Shown here: piece by piece, positions 12,912 through 23,778 of the stretch
Layout: every line of letters begins with the position of its first letter
Numbering within the stretch: the stretch's first letter is position 1
Assembly (NCBI GenBank): GCA_020744425.1
Contig: JAGMUV010000002.1
Coordinates: 2,896,501 to 2,960,500 of the forward strand
Source of the DNA: Dactylonectria macrodidyma
Taxonomy: Eukaryota > Ascomycota > Sordariomycetes > Hypocreales > Nectriaceae
DNA length: 64,000 nt
Reading direction: 5' to 3'
Made by a program: the position numbers and the translations under genes
Notes under the pieces: model-generated
Told to the model about the DNA's origin: nothing
The model's database searches: none
Seen by the model: the letters and a program-made list of their open reading frames with translations, nothing else

Positions 12912-13224
12912 TCACAAGCCAAGCTCCCTCTGAGCCTCCCTGATCTTGTCCCGCTTCTCGCGGGCGGCGGTTCGGTTCACGGCCTGGGTCTTGGATCGCT
13001 CAATGCGCAAGCACTGGTTCACCTTTTCCTTGGCATCGTTGCAACTACCAACAGCCTTGTGCATGAAGCCTCTGGCGTGACACTCCTCAAGGACAGCGAT
13101 GACATCCTCGCAGGCTGTAATCGCACGAGTCAGCTGGGAGACGGGAGATAGGGGACGAGGAAATGGAAAGAAGGTTGCGGCGACACCTACCTAGGGCGTT
13201 CTTTGTATGGAGATGGGGATGCAT
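12912..13224 (-). CDS. CMC2: Twin CX9C mitochondrial assembly protein Cmc2
   Basis: Exons on the complement are 13224-13191 and 13114-12912, joining to 78 residues. The protein carries two CX9C motifs, [11 protein letters not shown] and [11 protein letters not shown], that form a disulfide-linked helical hairpin in the intermembrane space after Mia40-driven import. The N-terminus MHPHL and the spacing between motifs match Cmc2, which is needed for cytochrome c oxidase biogenesis. The C-terminal ~30 residues are Lys/Arg/Glu-rich helix. The intron (13115-13190) has donor GTAGGT and acceptor TTACAG. It starts 322 bp from the divergent prefoldin gene, so the two share a compact promoter region. 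Confidence 0.9.
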
Positions 13225-13546
13225 GGTTACGATGAAGTGGACAGAGGAATTGCTTCAACCTGCGATAATGGTACGCCGGAGAAAATCGAATACTGGGCGG
13301 CGTTGAGTGGGCAGCATCTGGAAACGCTCGGACCATCTGGATGGTTAACAAACGCTGCAGTGCCCACAGTGGGTAGGCCAGCAGTTTAATTAAGGCGCTG
13401 GCATTTGGAGGGGCAAGGTGATTATTAACTTTGAATCCCCTCCAAAGCTCCAGCTCCAGCTCCAGGCACGAGACCTCGCGGACAGTTCCGCCATCACCAT
13501 CCCCACCGCATTCCACGCGTCTCCCTGTCTGCCACAGCAAGCAGTC
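13225..13546. promoter_or_regulatory. Bidirectional promoter region CMC2 / prefoldin 2
   Basis: These 322 bp separate two divergent start codons. A C/T-rich tract precedes the prefoldin ATG, with CCAGCTCCAGCTCCAG repeats near 13450. I see no convincing CCAAT or TATA element. Co-regulation is a possibility only. Confidence 0.35.
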
Positions 13547-14195
13547 ATGTCTTCGCCACAGGTTCCTGCTAGGAAGCAGCAAGGTGAGCCCGCGCACTTC
13601 GAGCCCTTCCGCGTCTCATCCGTCGCCGTCTTCTAACCCAAAAACCCTGTTCAAGACCTTCAAGCGACATACTCGAACTACAAGAACACGCTCCAGCAGA
13701 TTGCCCAGAGAATAGGAGACATTGAGCAGGAAGCTGAGGAGCACAAGTATGTACTCCTCCACTATCATCACCCTCCCCCGGACTGTCTAGTACCGAGTCA
13801 CCGCCGTAACGTTGTGGTGGTCAAACCATGGCTTTATCATGCCATATCCTGGAATCTCACCGCTGTCTGTCCAAAATTACACCGCTCCTTCTAATCTTCC
13901 AATGGTAGGCTTGTCTTGGAAACCCTGGAACCCCTCGCTGGAGACCGAAAGTGCTTCCGTCTCATCAACGGCGTGCTGGTTGAGAGGACCGTCACGGATG
14001 TTGTGCCAGCGCTCAAGACGAACCAAGACGGCTTGAGAAAGGTCCTAGACGACCTCGTCAAGCAGTACAAGACGAAGCAGGACGATCTGGAGAAGTGGAA
14101 GGTCGGTTACCGTCCTTGACTGATTCGCGCTTCATGTTGCAGGGTACTGACATTTGATACAGAAAAAGAACAATGTGCAGGTAGTGCAGCAATAA
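13547..14195 (+). CDS. GIM4: Prefoldin subunit 2 (beta-type)
   Basis: Exons 13547-13583, 13656-13746, 13909-14101 and 14163-14195 join to 117 residues, the normal length of Pfd2. The fold is two helices around a beta hairpin. The N-terminal helix contains DLQATYSNYKNTLQQIAQRI, followed by LVLETLEPL and the hairpin signature CFRLINGVLVERTV. The C-terminal helix ends with a Lys-rich stretch and QQ. Prefoldin passes nascent actin and tubulin to the CCT chaperonin in the cytosol. Introns have donors GTGAGC, GTATGT and GTCGGT, and acceptors AAG, TAG and CAG. The last exon is only 33 nt. Confidence 0.93.
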
Positions 14196-17100
14196 TGATA
14201 TAAACGAAACCAAAAATGAAAAATTCGGTTGGAGTCTTACCCGTCACTCGTTCTCTCACCCAGTCCTTTTCCGAATCCCGCTTGTGTGATGCTAGTAGGA
14301 TGGTAGTGGTTTAGTCTCGGGCCCGGATTTCTTTGTGAATACTGATGGACGTCCGCCAAAGGACGGAGCGAAGAGGCAGACGGAGATACTGCCCCTTGGC
14401 CCCCAATCATGGAGCTGCCTGGCGCCTTGGAAAACATTCTTATTCGACTAGAATGACGCTTCAATGCTGCTATGCTCTGATGTCATGCTTTTCGGTAACG
14501 CATATTGGGACGGCACGAGTAAGAAGGTGGTGTTGATGCGTTGTACATTCTGAATGCAGTGGGGCCTGGCGGCAAGGGCGTCTCAATGCCCAACCGCATA
14601 AAGCCCCAAAACTTCAAACCTCCTTGACGTGCAGGACACCATTTGAGGATGATGGCGGGGCCTCGAATGCCTGTGGCTGGGTGTGAAGGCCGTAATGCGA
14701 CGAGGCTTGCCAGCAAGATGGACCCAAATCGGAGAGGTACGGTGCAAGATGCCTTGATTGTACACGACGGCCAAGTGCCTACCGTAATTGCCTCTTGTTT
14801 CGGGTATGTTGATTCCCAAGCCTCAACCCGAGGTATGGACAAGCCTTGCTGGATTTTATGCCGCAGGCACGCATACATTCTGAGGCGGACGAGGACTCTT
14901 TGTGATGCGAGCGACGCGGCAGATAGAGCGATGGACAACTGGCGCTGCTCCCTCCATGACACCCACCCACCACCCCGAGCTGAGGCTGGAGACGCCTGGG
15001 TAATGAATGGTCCGAGGAAGGCGACTCTGACAGCATGCACATATCTTGGTTGTCAAAAACTACACATGGCGTGACGCAGCCTTGAAGAGCCTCATGCAAC
15101 AGAGGCTTTTCAGTGGGAAGCTGTCTCCCCCCTCTTCAAGCTCTTCAAGCGGGCTGTCGGACAATTATTTTATTTTATTTTTAAAATCCAACACGCATCA
15201 GATCGACTGGCGATGCATACTGGCAGCGAGGCATCGAGGGGAGACATGGGTTGCGTTTGAGTGGCTGCATCCACACCCAAGTCCCCCACCCGATGAGAAT
15301 GTTGGGGGCTTCCGATACATGCGGGTTATTAGCCTCCGAAGGATGGCTTCTGGAAGCATGTATTCGAGCCTAATCAATCCTGGATCCCGGGATGGCCGAT
15401 GACTAGGGGAATCGGGGAACACAAGACAGGCTTACTGGCTACGGCACGTCAGCTAGCGGGGAAATTCGATGCGAAAGTGCTTTGAAGATCAACAGCTTTG
15501 CTGCATATGAAAGTTGATTGGACCCTCTACGAGCGTCTCTTCTAAATTCATATCGAAGCTGGGGATTTGTGTTGAGATACTGAAGGCGTTGTGTTCAACA
15601 CCGTTCTTAGTGGCAGTCGGGCATCGTCTATCTCGCCAAGGAATAATCTTCCATCAGGGGTGGTAGCAGTTGACGGTGAATCTAAGAATGCCACAGCAAG
15701 CCAGCTAGCAACCCAGCCAGTTAAACTCTGGTCAGCAAGCCATTGTTTACTGGGCTTACATACATGTGCTGAAACTGTGTACCGAAAAGTTGGGACTAGT
15801 GGATGGATGGGCAGATACTGAAGGCAGCCTTATCCCTCGGTTGGGTCCTAATGATGTTTGAAATGACGCTGATGTCGGAGCTATTTCGCACCCCATTGTT
15901 GGCCATGCATTGGGTTGCTGTAGGTTAATGAAGGCCTGGAAGCCTCTTCATGGCGCTCATCAGGCTTCCTCATAACCGTACACCCTCCATGTCAGTGGTA
16001 AGATCCTGATACGCGCCGTAGGCAAGTCACAGACAAGTTGCAGCGCCCCCAAAAGGGGCAATCTTGACCGGACAGAAGTACGAGTGTGCAAAGGCAGGGT
16101 TGCATCTTGGCAGGTTCATACCGGTAATTGTATTTATGTCTGGTGCCAATCAGGCGATGTTGGTTGACCTGGCCCATGGCCTAGACGGCAGTCGATTGGA
16201 CGACAGTGATTGCAGCCAGCCTCGTGTCTACAAAGGCACGCACTATGTTCGCAGGGTCTAAACTTGGTGAAATTTCGAAATTTGCGTTCACTGCAGGTGG
16301 GCGTGAGAATCGGCCAACTGCTTCCGTACTGATGCAGGCAGGCAGGAACGGCGTTTATGTTAGTGTGCATCCCGAGTCTTGTCCAGCTGGCATTGCGCAT
16401 CCACGACGGCCATGATGGGGATTTTGTTAGCTTGGTTGCTTGGTTGGGCTTATATGCACGTCTTATCAACTTGCCGGACCTTTTACCCGGGCAAGAGAAC
16501 ACAACGTCTGCCTCGCCAAGTTCCAGGTAGCCGAGCCCATTAGTGACATAGATCGAAAGTGCAGTTGCCTTGTTGGGCCAGATCGGTGGTGGAGGGATTC
16601 CGTCACTGGTGGTTGCCACAAGGCCCTGCAAGCCTTGGTCCCTGATGGTTGGTTTGTGTTGTCCACTCATTCAGGCTTGGTGGGTTGGCAATCATCCACT
16701 CATTTCAGGGCTCACCGTGGACACCTGATGATCCTGATAGCGTCTGGCCACCCGGAGTCATCCTGTTCCTGTGCTGGCAAACACACACTCCAGGTGGCGG
16801 AGGGACTAGAGATGACGGGAGAGTAATTGCCAAATGAGCAGCGACGTTGGCACACCCTCTCTGTACCGCCGGGGTGGAGAGCATCGTCACTGCTCGAGTT
16901 CCTGGACTGGCCGGTGCCGCTTGGTCGACTAGATTACACCGAAGGTATGATGGGCATTCTGTAGGTTGTCGGGCTAGAGGCTAGGAATTAATTTGTGACT
17001 CCACGGCAAGCAACTTCGGGGCTACTGTGGCAGCATTCTCCGAGCTGAAGCGTTTGCGGCACACCGCCGGAGCTTGGTGTTCCTTGGTGCACCAAGGATA

Positions 17101-17700
17101 CCTACCTGGTAGTTGGTACAATGCGGCCCGAGACGTCGTTTAGGGAACGAAACTAGAGGGAGGGAGTGTTTGCAACAAGACGCTATTCATCGCTTGATGG
17201 CTGGTTCCGTTTCGGGGCTTTCTTAGGCAGTGGGTCGCTACTGCGTACGCAAGAGATGGATTTATAACAGTAGGGCGCCGACGGGATGGATGGTGTTTGT
17301 GTCGCAGAGTAGACGTCGCGGAATAATTACGCACGCAGTAGACATTGTGACGGAAAGAAGCTGGAGATGTTGCGGAGGGCTAGGCCCCTGTAAGGCTTAG
17401 GGCCGGCGGGTTGTTATCGATAGAATTGGCGCTGTTGTACCTAGGTAGGCCCTAGACGGCTTTAGGTGAGTGGCTTTGGGGGGGTTTTCCCAGCGCGAAC
17501 ACGCCTGATCGGCGCCCCTGGGACGGTAGCGCGTGCATTTGTTTCTTGTTGTTGCTCCGCCAGACGACAACCTTTGTTGACCGCACCTTGGACCTTGGCT
17601 GGGGCCGGATTTCTTTCCCTCCTGCAAACCCCACGTTGAATTACACTCCACATATGCACCTTGCGGACGGTGCTGCGACCTCGATCGAACAACTCAGACA
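14196..17700. other. Long gene-poor region
   Basis: No recognisable coding exon was found on either strand. Frames up to 185 codons exist (for example 14483-15040 on the minus strand) but have no family resemblance. A CCTACCTAGGTAGG-type site lies near 17440. The region separates the prefoldin gene from the long leader of HapC. Confidence 0.45.
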
Positions 17701-18862
17701 CCCTCTCGAATTGTTGACAGTGAGTGCCTTTTCTTGAGTGTCATTCCTTGCTCCTTTATTTGCCTCTGCTTTCTGCCGCCTTGCGTCTTGACGCCGGCCC
17801 CCCCCTCCCCCAGTCGGTTCTCCGTCTGCTTGCACCCGCTCCCGCACTCGCACCAGCAGCTTCGACAACGGACGTGAGGCGCCGTCTGCTATTCTCGCGT
17901 CTGCCGTCTGTTTTCTGCTTGTCTGCCTTGATCCTCCCAGCCCCTCCGCTTTGCGGTTCCCGTTTTGCGCCTTGCAACGCCTTTTGCGCTCTCTCCTCTT
18001 TGCACTCCCTCCCTTCCAACCTCACTTTCACCCTCCCCCCTCCCCCAACTCCAAGTCGCAGCCCAGTCCAGAGAAGCCTTCTGACCCGGCCTTGCAGCCT
18101 CGGGACCCATTGGCGAACGAGACGCTTTGCGACCTCGTGTAACCCAGTCTCCAAAACCACACCCACCCCGGTTCTGCGCATCCAGTCGCGCCGCTCCGGC
18201 CCATTGACCAAGAAGAGGCACATCGACAAATCCCCGTCCAACCGTGTTGTCTCCCGTCTGCGTCTGAGCCTGCGCCTGCGTCTGAACCTGCGCGTCCGCG
18301 TCCGCGTTCTTCTGTCTTCCAACGCTTTTTCCTCACCTCGGCCTAGCTCTGGCCTAGCTCTGGATTACAACCACCTCTTCGCCTTGTCGACGTTGTGCCA
18401 TCCGGCCACACCCTACTTGCTCCCGCGCACACTCTCACACGCGCACGCATTTACTGACAGGCCTTGGTCTTGGTCCTCGCTCCTTCGCTTGACCTGACTT
18501 GAACTTGACTTGCGCCGCCCCGGACCCACCCCTCCCCCCGCCTGCTCTTCTTATTCTCACCCACAAACAAATAAACAACCACGCCTTGCTTCCCACGCAC
18601 ACACCCCCAAGCCCCAAAGGACCGGCGTCATAGCCCCAGAATCCCGGGCCAGGGACCGCCACCGTGAGCGACTCATAGCCATCGCCAGCAGTCAGGATTG
18701 ACGCATCAGGATTGACGCAGCACTGCAGCTGGAGGACCCCTCCCCGACGCTTGCAAGCCCTACCATTTGCGACGTGGCCCGGGGACACATCATCTCGAGG
18801 CCCAGCTGTGCCAGCCCGAAGCATTTTACAAGGACGCTAGCAGCCGCTGCAGGTAGCCAAAT
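17700..18862 (+). promoter_or_regulatory. C/T-rich promoter and leader of HapC
   Basis: About 1.1 kb with strong C/T bias on the + strand leads to the HapC start. It includes CTGCGTCTGAGCCTGCG-like imperfect repeats near 18250-18310. Frames on either strand here are low-complexity Pro/Arg/Leu/Ser and are unlikely to be proteins. A long, possibly intron-containing 5' leader is likely. Confidence 0.4.
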
Positions 18863-19827
18863 ATGTCGGATTCCCCCCAATCCCCTCACAAGGAGGTTGA
18901 TCAAGGTGCACCGTCACCCGACGAGGAAGCACAAATGAACGACCAACAAGACCCACAGGGTGCCGGCGCCGCGGGCTACGAGTTTGAAGGCGTAAAGGAG
19001 CAAGACAGGTGGTTACCCATAGCCAATGGTAGGTTTCCTATCCCCCCCGACGGCTCGTAGTGATTTGTTCGTCCTTCTGCACGAGCTGTTCGACGATTCA
19101 GCCTCTTAGCCGTGCAGATTTGGCCGTTCATGTCTAGCGATTCGTCCTCTAAATCGCCAAAGGCGATTCGCGCCTTTAAGGCTGATAAGCCTGATGAGCT
19201 TGATGCTAACATTCGCAACTTTGCTCCAGTGGCTCGCATTATGAAGAATGCCCTTCCCGAGAATGCCAAGATCGCAAAGGAGGCAAAGGAATGCATGCAG
19301 GAGTGCGTGAGCGAGTTCATCTCTTTCATCACTAGCGAAGGTACGTTCTAAATTTTCCTCACCTTGCGTGGTGAATCTTATGCGTCGAGCCAAGTCATGC
19401 TTTCTATCTGCAGTCTGCTGACCTTGAAAACTTGTTCAGCGTCGGAGAAATGTCAACAGGAGAAGCGAAAGACCGTTAATGGCGAAGATATACTGTTCGC
19501 CATGACCTCGCTCGGCTTCGAAAACTATGCTGAGGCTCTAAAGGTGTATCTCTCCAAGTACCGTGAGGTAAGCTAACCATAACTCCGAAACCCTTTTGGA
19601 AGCCCCTCCCTGACAAACAAAAACAGCAACAGAATCAGTCCAACCGAGACAGAGTCCTGGAGAACACCACTTGGCCAGGACCCATGATGGGCGGCGAAAA
19701 GCCCGAGGGCGGTGCCGAGTTTCCCAGCGCTGAAGGAGCCAACAGCGTCGAGGGAGGTGCCGACCCCAACTACATGTACGGTTCCCAGGCTGGCCACAAT
19801 GGCGCAGGTGCTGGTGACGGCTACTAG
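18863..19827 (+). CDS. hapC: CCAAT-binding factor subunit HapC (HAP3/NF-YB)
   Basis: Exons 18863-19028, 19230-19340, 19440-19567 and 19627-19827 join to 201 residues. The histone-fold core (about residues 48-140) is almost invariant in the family and is readable here: [20 protein letters not shown], then [20 protein letters not shown] and [20 protein letters not shown]. It pairs with HapE (NF-YC), and HapB (NF-YA) joins to bind CCAAT. In fungi the complex controls respiratory, iron, redox and nitrogen genes. The C-terminal tail is Gly/Glu-rich and divergent. Intron 1 (201 nt) splits the conserved ANV and carries a small perfect hairpin near 19152-19168. The 5' leader is unusually long. Confidence 0.96.
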
Positions 19828-21000
19828 GTGTTCCAGAACAACACCCGCAACCTGCGCCTGACCAGGTCAAGGCGGATGGTCAAGTCGGAAGCCGAGACCG
19901 GCTGAGGTTCGATGGCGACAGCCCGTGCCTGGGGCTGGGATGGATTCTTGGTTGAGTGTGTATAAATAGTGCCGCGACAATTTCGGAGTATTCAACTAGA
20001 GGGAATTGGGAGGATTTACGGATGTACATTGGTGCGATGGACGGAATTGACTGGCTAACTACAGAAAACAAATGCACCAACACAAAAAGCCTTTGGTATC
20101 TGGACAATAGAGTTCTGGACGATGTCTTTGATTCACAAGTCGTCTCAGGAGCTGTCTTGAAAGAGGGACAAATGCCAGATCAGCAATCAACTGGAAACTC
20201 GTAGATGCAGAACTACGGACATGTATCCAGATGACGGCACAGAACAGAGAAAGAAATCTATATAGTTGGCTAATTTGGATTGGATTTTCCTACTCCATGG
20301 CTCCAACAACTGAGACCTCGGATACGTGACACATTGCCACCTAGCGGGCAAGACTGGATGACTTACACGTGCCTCTGTGAGGCACCTTTTGGAGTTCTGA
20401 ATCCACAAGGCTTGATCATGTCCAATGATTGCGGGCGTTGCACCGTCGGCTGTAAGAGCGAGGTTATTTGGCATCCAATTTCAATACTACCATTTTGACC
20501 GTTTCCATCATCGCATTCACGTTGTAGGTAGGTAGTTCAAGCACGTCAAGACCATTTGTTGGTGTGACGCAATGGTAAGGTGGCGAACGCGCTGTGGCAT
20601 TGCGCACGGACCTCCACACCGACCAGCAAAAACAGTCGAGAGGCACGTGTGCGACCCCACTTCATCGTCAAAATTTCCACTTGTGCATTGCTTTGACGAA
20701 AAAAAGTTGCCCGCCCACCAAGCGTCTCTACTCACCTTCATTCTCCGCCTCTCTCACTTGTGTCTTTTGCGAAGACCCTGCTTTATCCTTTTCAGCATTA
20801 TCCTGCATCACACCACGTCCATATCGCTAGGACGCCGATAGAAGATTTACTATGACCGACGGCTCGTCACAGCCTTTGCCGCAGCTTATCCTCCAGTTCA
20901 TGTTCACACCTTAAGCGCCTCCCCCGCCCGCTGTTGCCTGAGAGACGCCACCATTCACAGCGACGAGCACTCACGATCACGACCTCAACGAGCCACATCA
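19828..21000. other. Intergenic region HapC / RRN3
   Basis: This holds the 3' UTR of HapC and the promoter of RRN3. C/T-rich sequence with several short frames precedes 21001. No further gene is seen. Confidence 0.5.
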
Positions 21001-23064
21001 ATGCGACCTTTTACCCCTATGACGAGGACCCTTCCTGGCCCTATATCCAAGGCCTCGACGCCCGTCCGGTCGATATTGAAGCCCGCCTCGGTCCTGGGCA
21101 GGAGGAAGGCAGACTATGCTGGGTTCAGCGACCCTCTCGACGCGCCCGAGACCCCCAGCAAGCGCCGCAAGGTCCTATTTGACGATATTCGAAACGTGAC
21201 CTACGAGGTCGGCAGGAGGTCGATGGATGAAGTCAAGTTGGAAGTCAGGACCGCTCTCGAGGAGCACCTGCGAGGAAACGATGGCCAGTACGACACACTA
21301 AAGGAATTGTTTGCCAGCGATAAGCAACGCTACCTCCCCCCTGTTGTGGGCGAAGAGGACGACACCCTCAAACCCCACGAACTCCAGGTCTATGTCATGG
21401 CCCTCACCGGATGCATACCCATCCTCAAGGACAGGGCCTGCAATGGGCTGGTCAAAACCATTCTGAATTGCTCCTGGCTGGGGCGAGATGATGCCTTCGT
21501 CAAGGTGTTTACCCACTTTCTCGCTGCCCTAGTCAGCGCTCAGGGTTCCTACCTATCACCGGTTCTGGGCATGATGGTCGAAAAGTTCTCCCATACCCGA
21601 CCTTCGGTTTGGTGCGTCCCAGACTTTCCGGAAGTAAGTCGCGAAACCATGCGGTCCAGGTTGCACTCCACCCTGCTGTACCTCCTTCAAATGTTCCCAT
21701 CCGCCATCCCAGTATTGGAAACCCTCCTTGGCTCAAAATTCCCCTTCCCCGACGAGTCAATGCGTGTGCACATGGCATATATCCACAACCTGCTGCAAAT
21801 TAAGAACTACGTCCCTGTCTTGCGCGACGAGGTCCTCGACCTGATCATCAACCGAGTTGTTAAGATCGACTCACAGATGCAAGTGGATCTCGAAGATTTG
21901 GATGACGACGTGACGGCGGCCGTCATGTACGCCCTGCGGGATCACTCGGGCACCGTGGAGTGGGAGGACGACGCGGACGACGCCAGCGACACGGAGTCGG
22001 TAGACAGCGACGACCCCGACTTTGACGAGGATGCGGCAAGAATCAAATCAATCAAGGGCAGCGTCGAGAAGATGGATGCTGCTTTGGATACGCTCTTCCG
22101 TGTCTACACCCCGCACTTTGCGAATCCTGGGTCGGACGCCGCTTTCGATACGTTTACAATCCTCCTTCGCGAGTTCGACCACATGGTCTTGCCCACCTAC
22201 AAGTCGAGACACACACAGTTTCTCATTTTCCACTTTGCTCAGATGCACGAGCGATTGACGGATGCGTTCTGTGGGCAGCTCATTGCGACTGCTTTCCAGG
22301 GCAACACACCAAACGTCTTGAAGCAAGCGGCGGCGGCGTATTTGGCCAGCTTTGTTGCCCGTGGAGCGCATCTTCCCGCTCATCTGGTCCGCAGCATCTT
22401 CTCACTCCTCCTTCACCATCTGGAGCAGTATCGTAAGAAGTACGAGCCGCTCTGCCGAGGACCAGATCTAAAGCGGTTCCACCCCTACTACAGCCTTGTC
22501 CAGGCGACGCTTTACATCTTCTGTTTCCGCTGGCAAGACCTGATTGTCGGGGCGCCCGAGGACGTGGATCCTGAGGATGCCTCGTCCTATATCGGCCAGG
22601 AAGTCGATTGGGTTGGAACGTCGAGGAAGGACTTGTCGGTTCAAATCTTTGGCAAACTGAACCCCCTCAAGGTGTGTGCGCCGGTGATTGTCGAAGAGTT
22701 TGCGAAGATTGCGCATCGCCTGAACTTTATGTACGTTTATCCGTTGGTGGAGGGCAACAAGCGAATTCGCCTCACACAGTTCCTCTCATCAACGTACTCA
22801 ACGGGCGGCGCCCTCCGAGATGCTGGGTACGAGTCACAAGAGGAGAGCTTCCATCAGCTAGATCCTTACTTCCCATTCGATCCTTATCAACTGCCGGTCA
22901 GTAAGCGATGGCTGGAGAATGATTACGTGGATTGGAAGGCTGTGCGGGGCCTCAATGCCGAGGATGAGGACGATAGCGACGACATGGATGAATTGGACGA
23001 GGTAGACGGGTCGGACCTGGATGAAGGGACGGCGACGGACAGCGATCGTGATGACTATGAGTAG
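21001..23064 (+). CDS. RRN3: RNA polymerase I initiation factor Rrn3 (TIF-IA)
   Basis: A single 687-codon exon. Rrn3 bridges RNA polymerase I to the core factor at the rDNA promoter and couples rRNA synthesis to growth through phosphorylation. The protein is HEAT-repeat-like helical throughout, with recognisable family blocks such as YLPPVV, CVPDFPEVS, IHNLLQIKNYVPVLR, LFRVYTPHFANPGSD, the block around LIATAFQGNTPNVLKQ, and SFVARGAHLP. An acidic insert (about 308-335, rich in DD/SD/ED) sits where the regulated acidic loop of Rrn3 is expected. A second acidic tail closes the protein. Length is close to other fungal Rrn3. A start at Met7 (21019) is possible. Confidence 0.95.
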   Translation: MRPFTPMTRTLPGPISKASTPVRSILKPASVLGRRKADYAGFSDPLDAPETPSKRRKVLFDDIRNVTYEVGRRSMDEVKLEVRTALEEHLRGNDGQYDTLKELFASDKQRYLPPVVGEEDDTLKPHELQVYVMALTGCIPILKDRACNGLVKTILNCSWLGRDDAFVKVFTHFLAALVSAQGSYLSPVLGMMVEKFSHTRPSVWCVPDFPEVSRETMRSRLHSTLLYLLQMFPSAIPVLETLLGSKFPFPDESMRVHMAYIHNLLQIKNYVPVLRDEVLDLIINRVVKIDSQMQVDLEDLDDDVTAAVMYALRDHSGTVEWEDDADDASDTESVDSDDPDFDEDAARIKSIKGSVEKMDAALDTLFRVYTPHFANPGSDAAFDTFTILLREFDHMVLPTYKSRHTQFLIFHFAQMHERLTDAFCGQLIATAFQGNTPNVLKQAAAAYLASFVARGAHLPAHLVRSIFSLLLHHLEQYRKKYEPLCRGPDLKRFHPYYSLVQATLYIFCFRWQDLIVGAPEDVDPEDASSYIGQEVDWVGTSRKDLSVQIFGKLNPLKVCAPVIVEEFAKIAHRLNFMYVYPLVEGNKRIRLTQFLSSTYSTGGALRDAGYESQEESFHQLDPYFPFDPYQLPVSKRWLENDYVDWKAVRGLNAEDEDDSDDMDELDEVDGSDLDEGTATDSDRDDYE

Positions 23065-23778
23065 AATGAGGTGGCGATATTGGCATGTTTTTGTTCTCTA
23101 GACATGTAAGCGAGGCGTTGGGGATTTACAACTGCTATTGCGGTATGGATACGAGCTCAAATTAGAGAGCGAGACCGGGAGTCGATCTCGGAAATAAAAA
23201 GCCATGCTTTGCTTTATGATTGAATCTTGGGAACGTCTGGAATGCTTGGGGTGACTTGAACGGGTGTTATTGGTAGCAATGTCAATGTCAGGGAGTAACA
23301 GTGGAGCGCTCTGGTGGCTGAGGCTGACAGCGGCGACTTCTGTAGGGCCGTTGTTGTTGGCTTATCGCCGGGCTAATTCCTCACTCTTCAGGGCGCCCAA
23401 GCACAGTGTCTGTTCCCTGGTGGCCTGTAAGAGACGCCTCTACCGGCCAGGACAGGCTCTAGAAGAAGAGGAACCCCGCCGCTTATTCCATCTGGAGTCG
23501 CGAATGCTGACTCCCCCAACAACTCGGCCAACCCTGGATTCATCCAAGCGGTGGCTCTCGTCACGCGCGACTGTCTGGCGTCCCGTTTATTCATTTTACA
23601 GCAGTCTATCTGGAGCTTTCCATTCCCGAGCTCATCACTCCGTTCAAGGCGGGGCCCACTCGACTCAATAATAACCCCCCCGGGCCATTGGCCGCAGCTC
23701 GCTCGCTCAACTTCGCGGGGATCCGGGGACGTTGTTTTATGAGGCGGATGTTATGACGTGGAGCAAACACGGGCGTGA
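23065..23778. other. Intergenic region RRN3 / bZIP
   Basis: No gene seen. It contains the RRN3 3' UTR and the bZIP promoter. A GC-rich block with CCCCCCCGGGCC lies near 23675. Confidence 0.5.
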
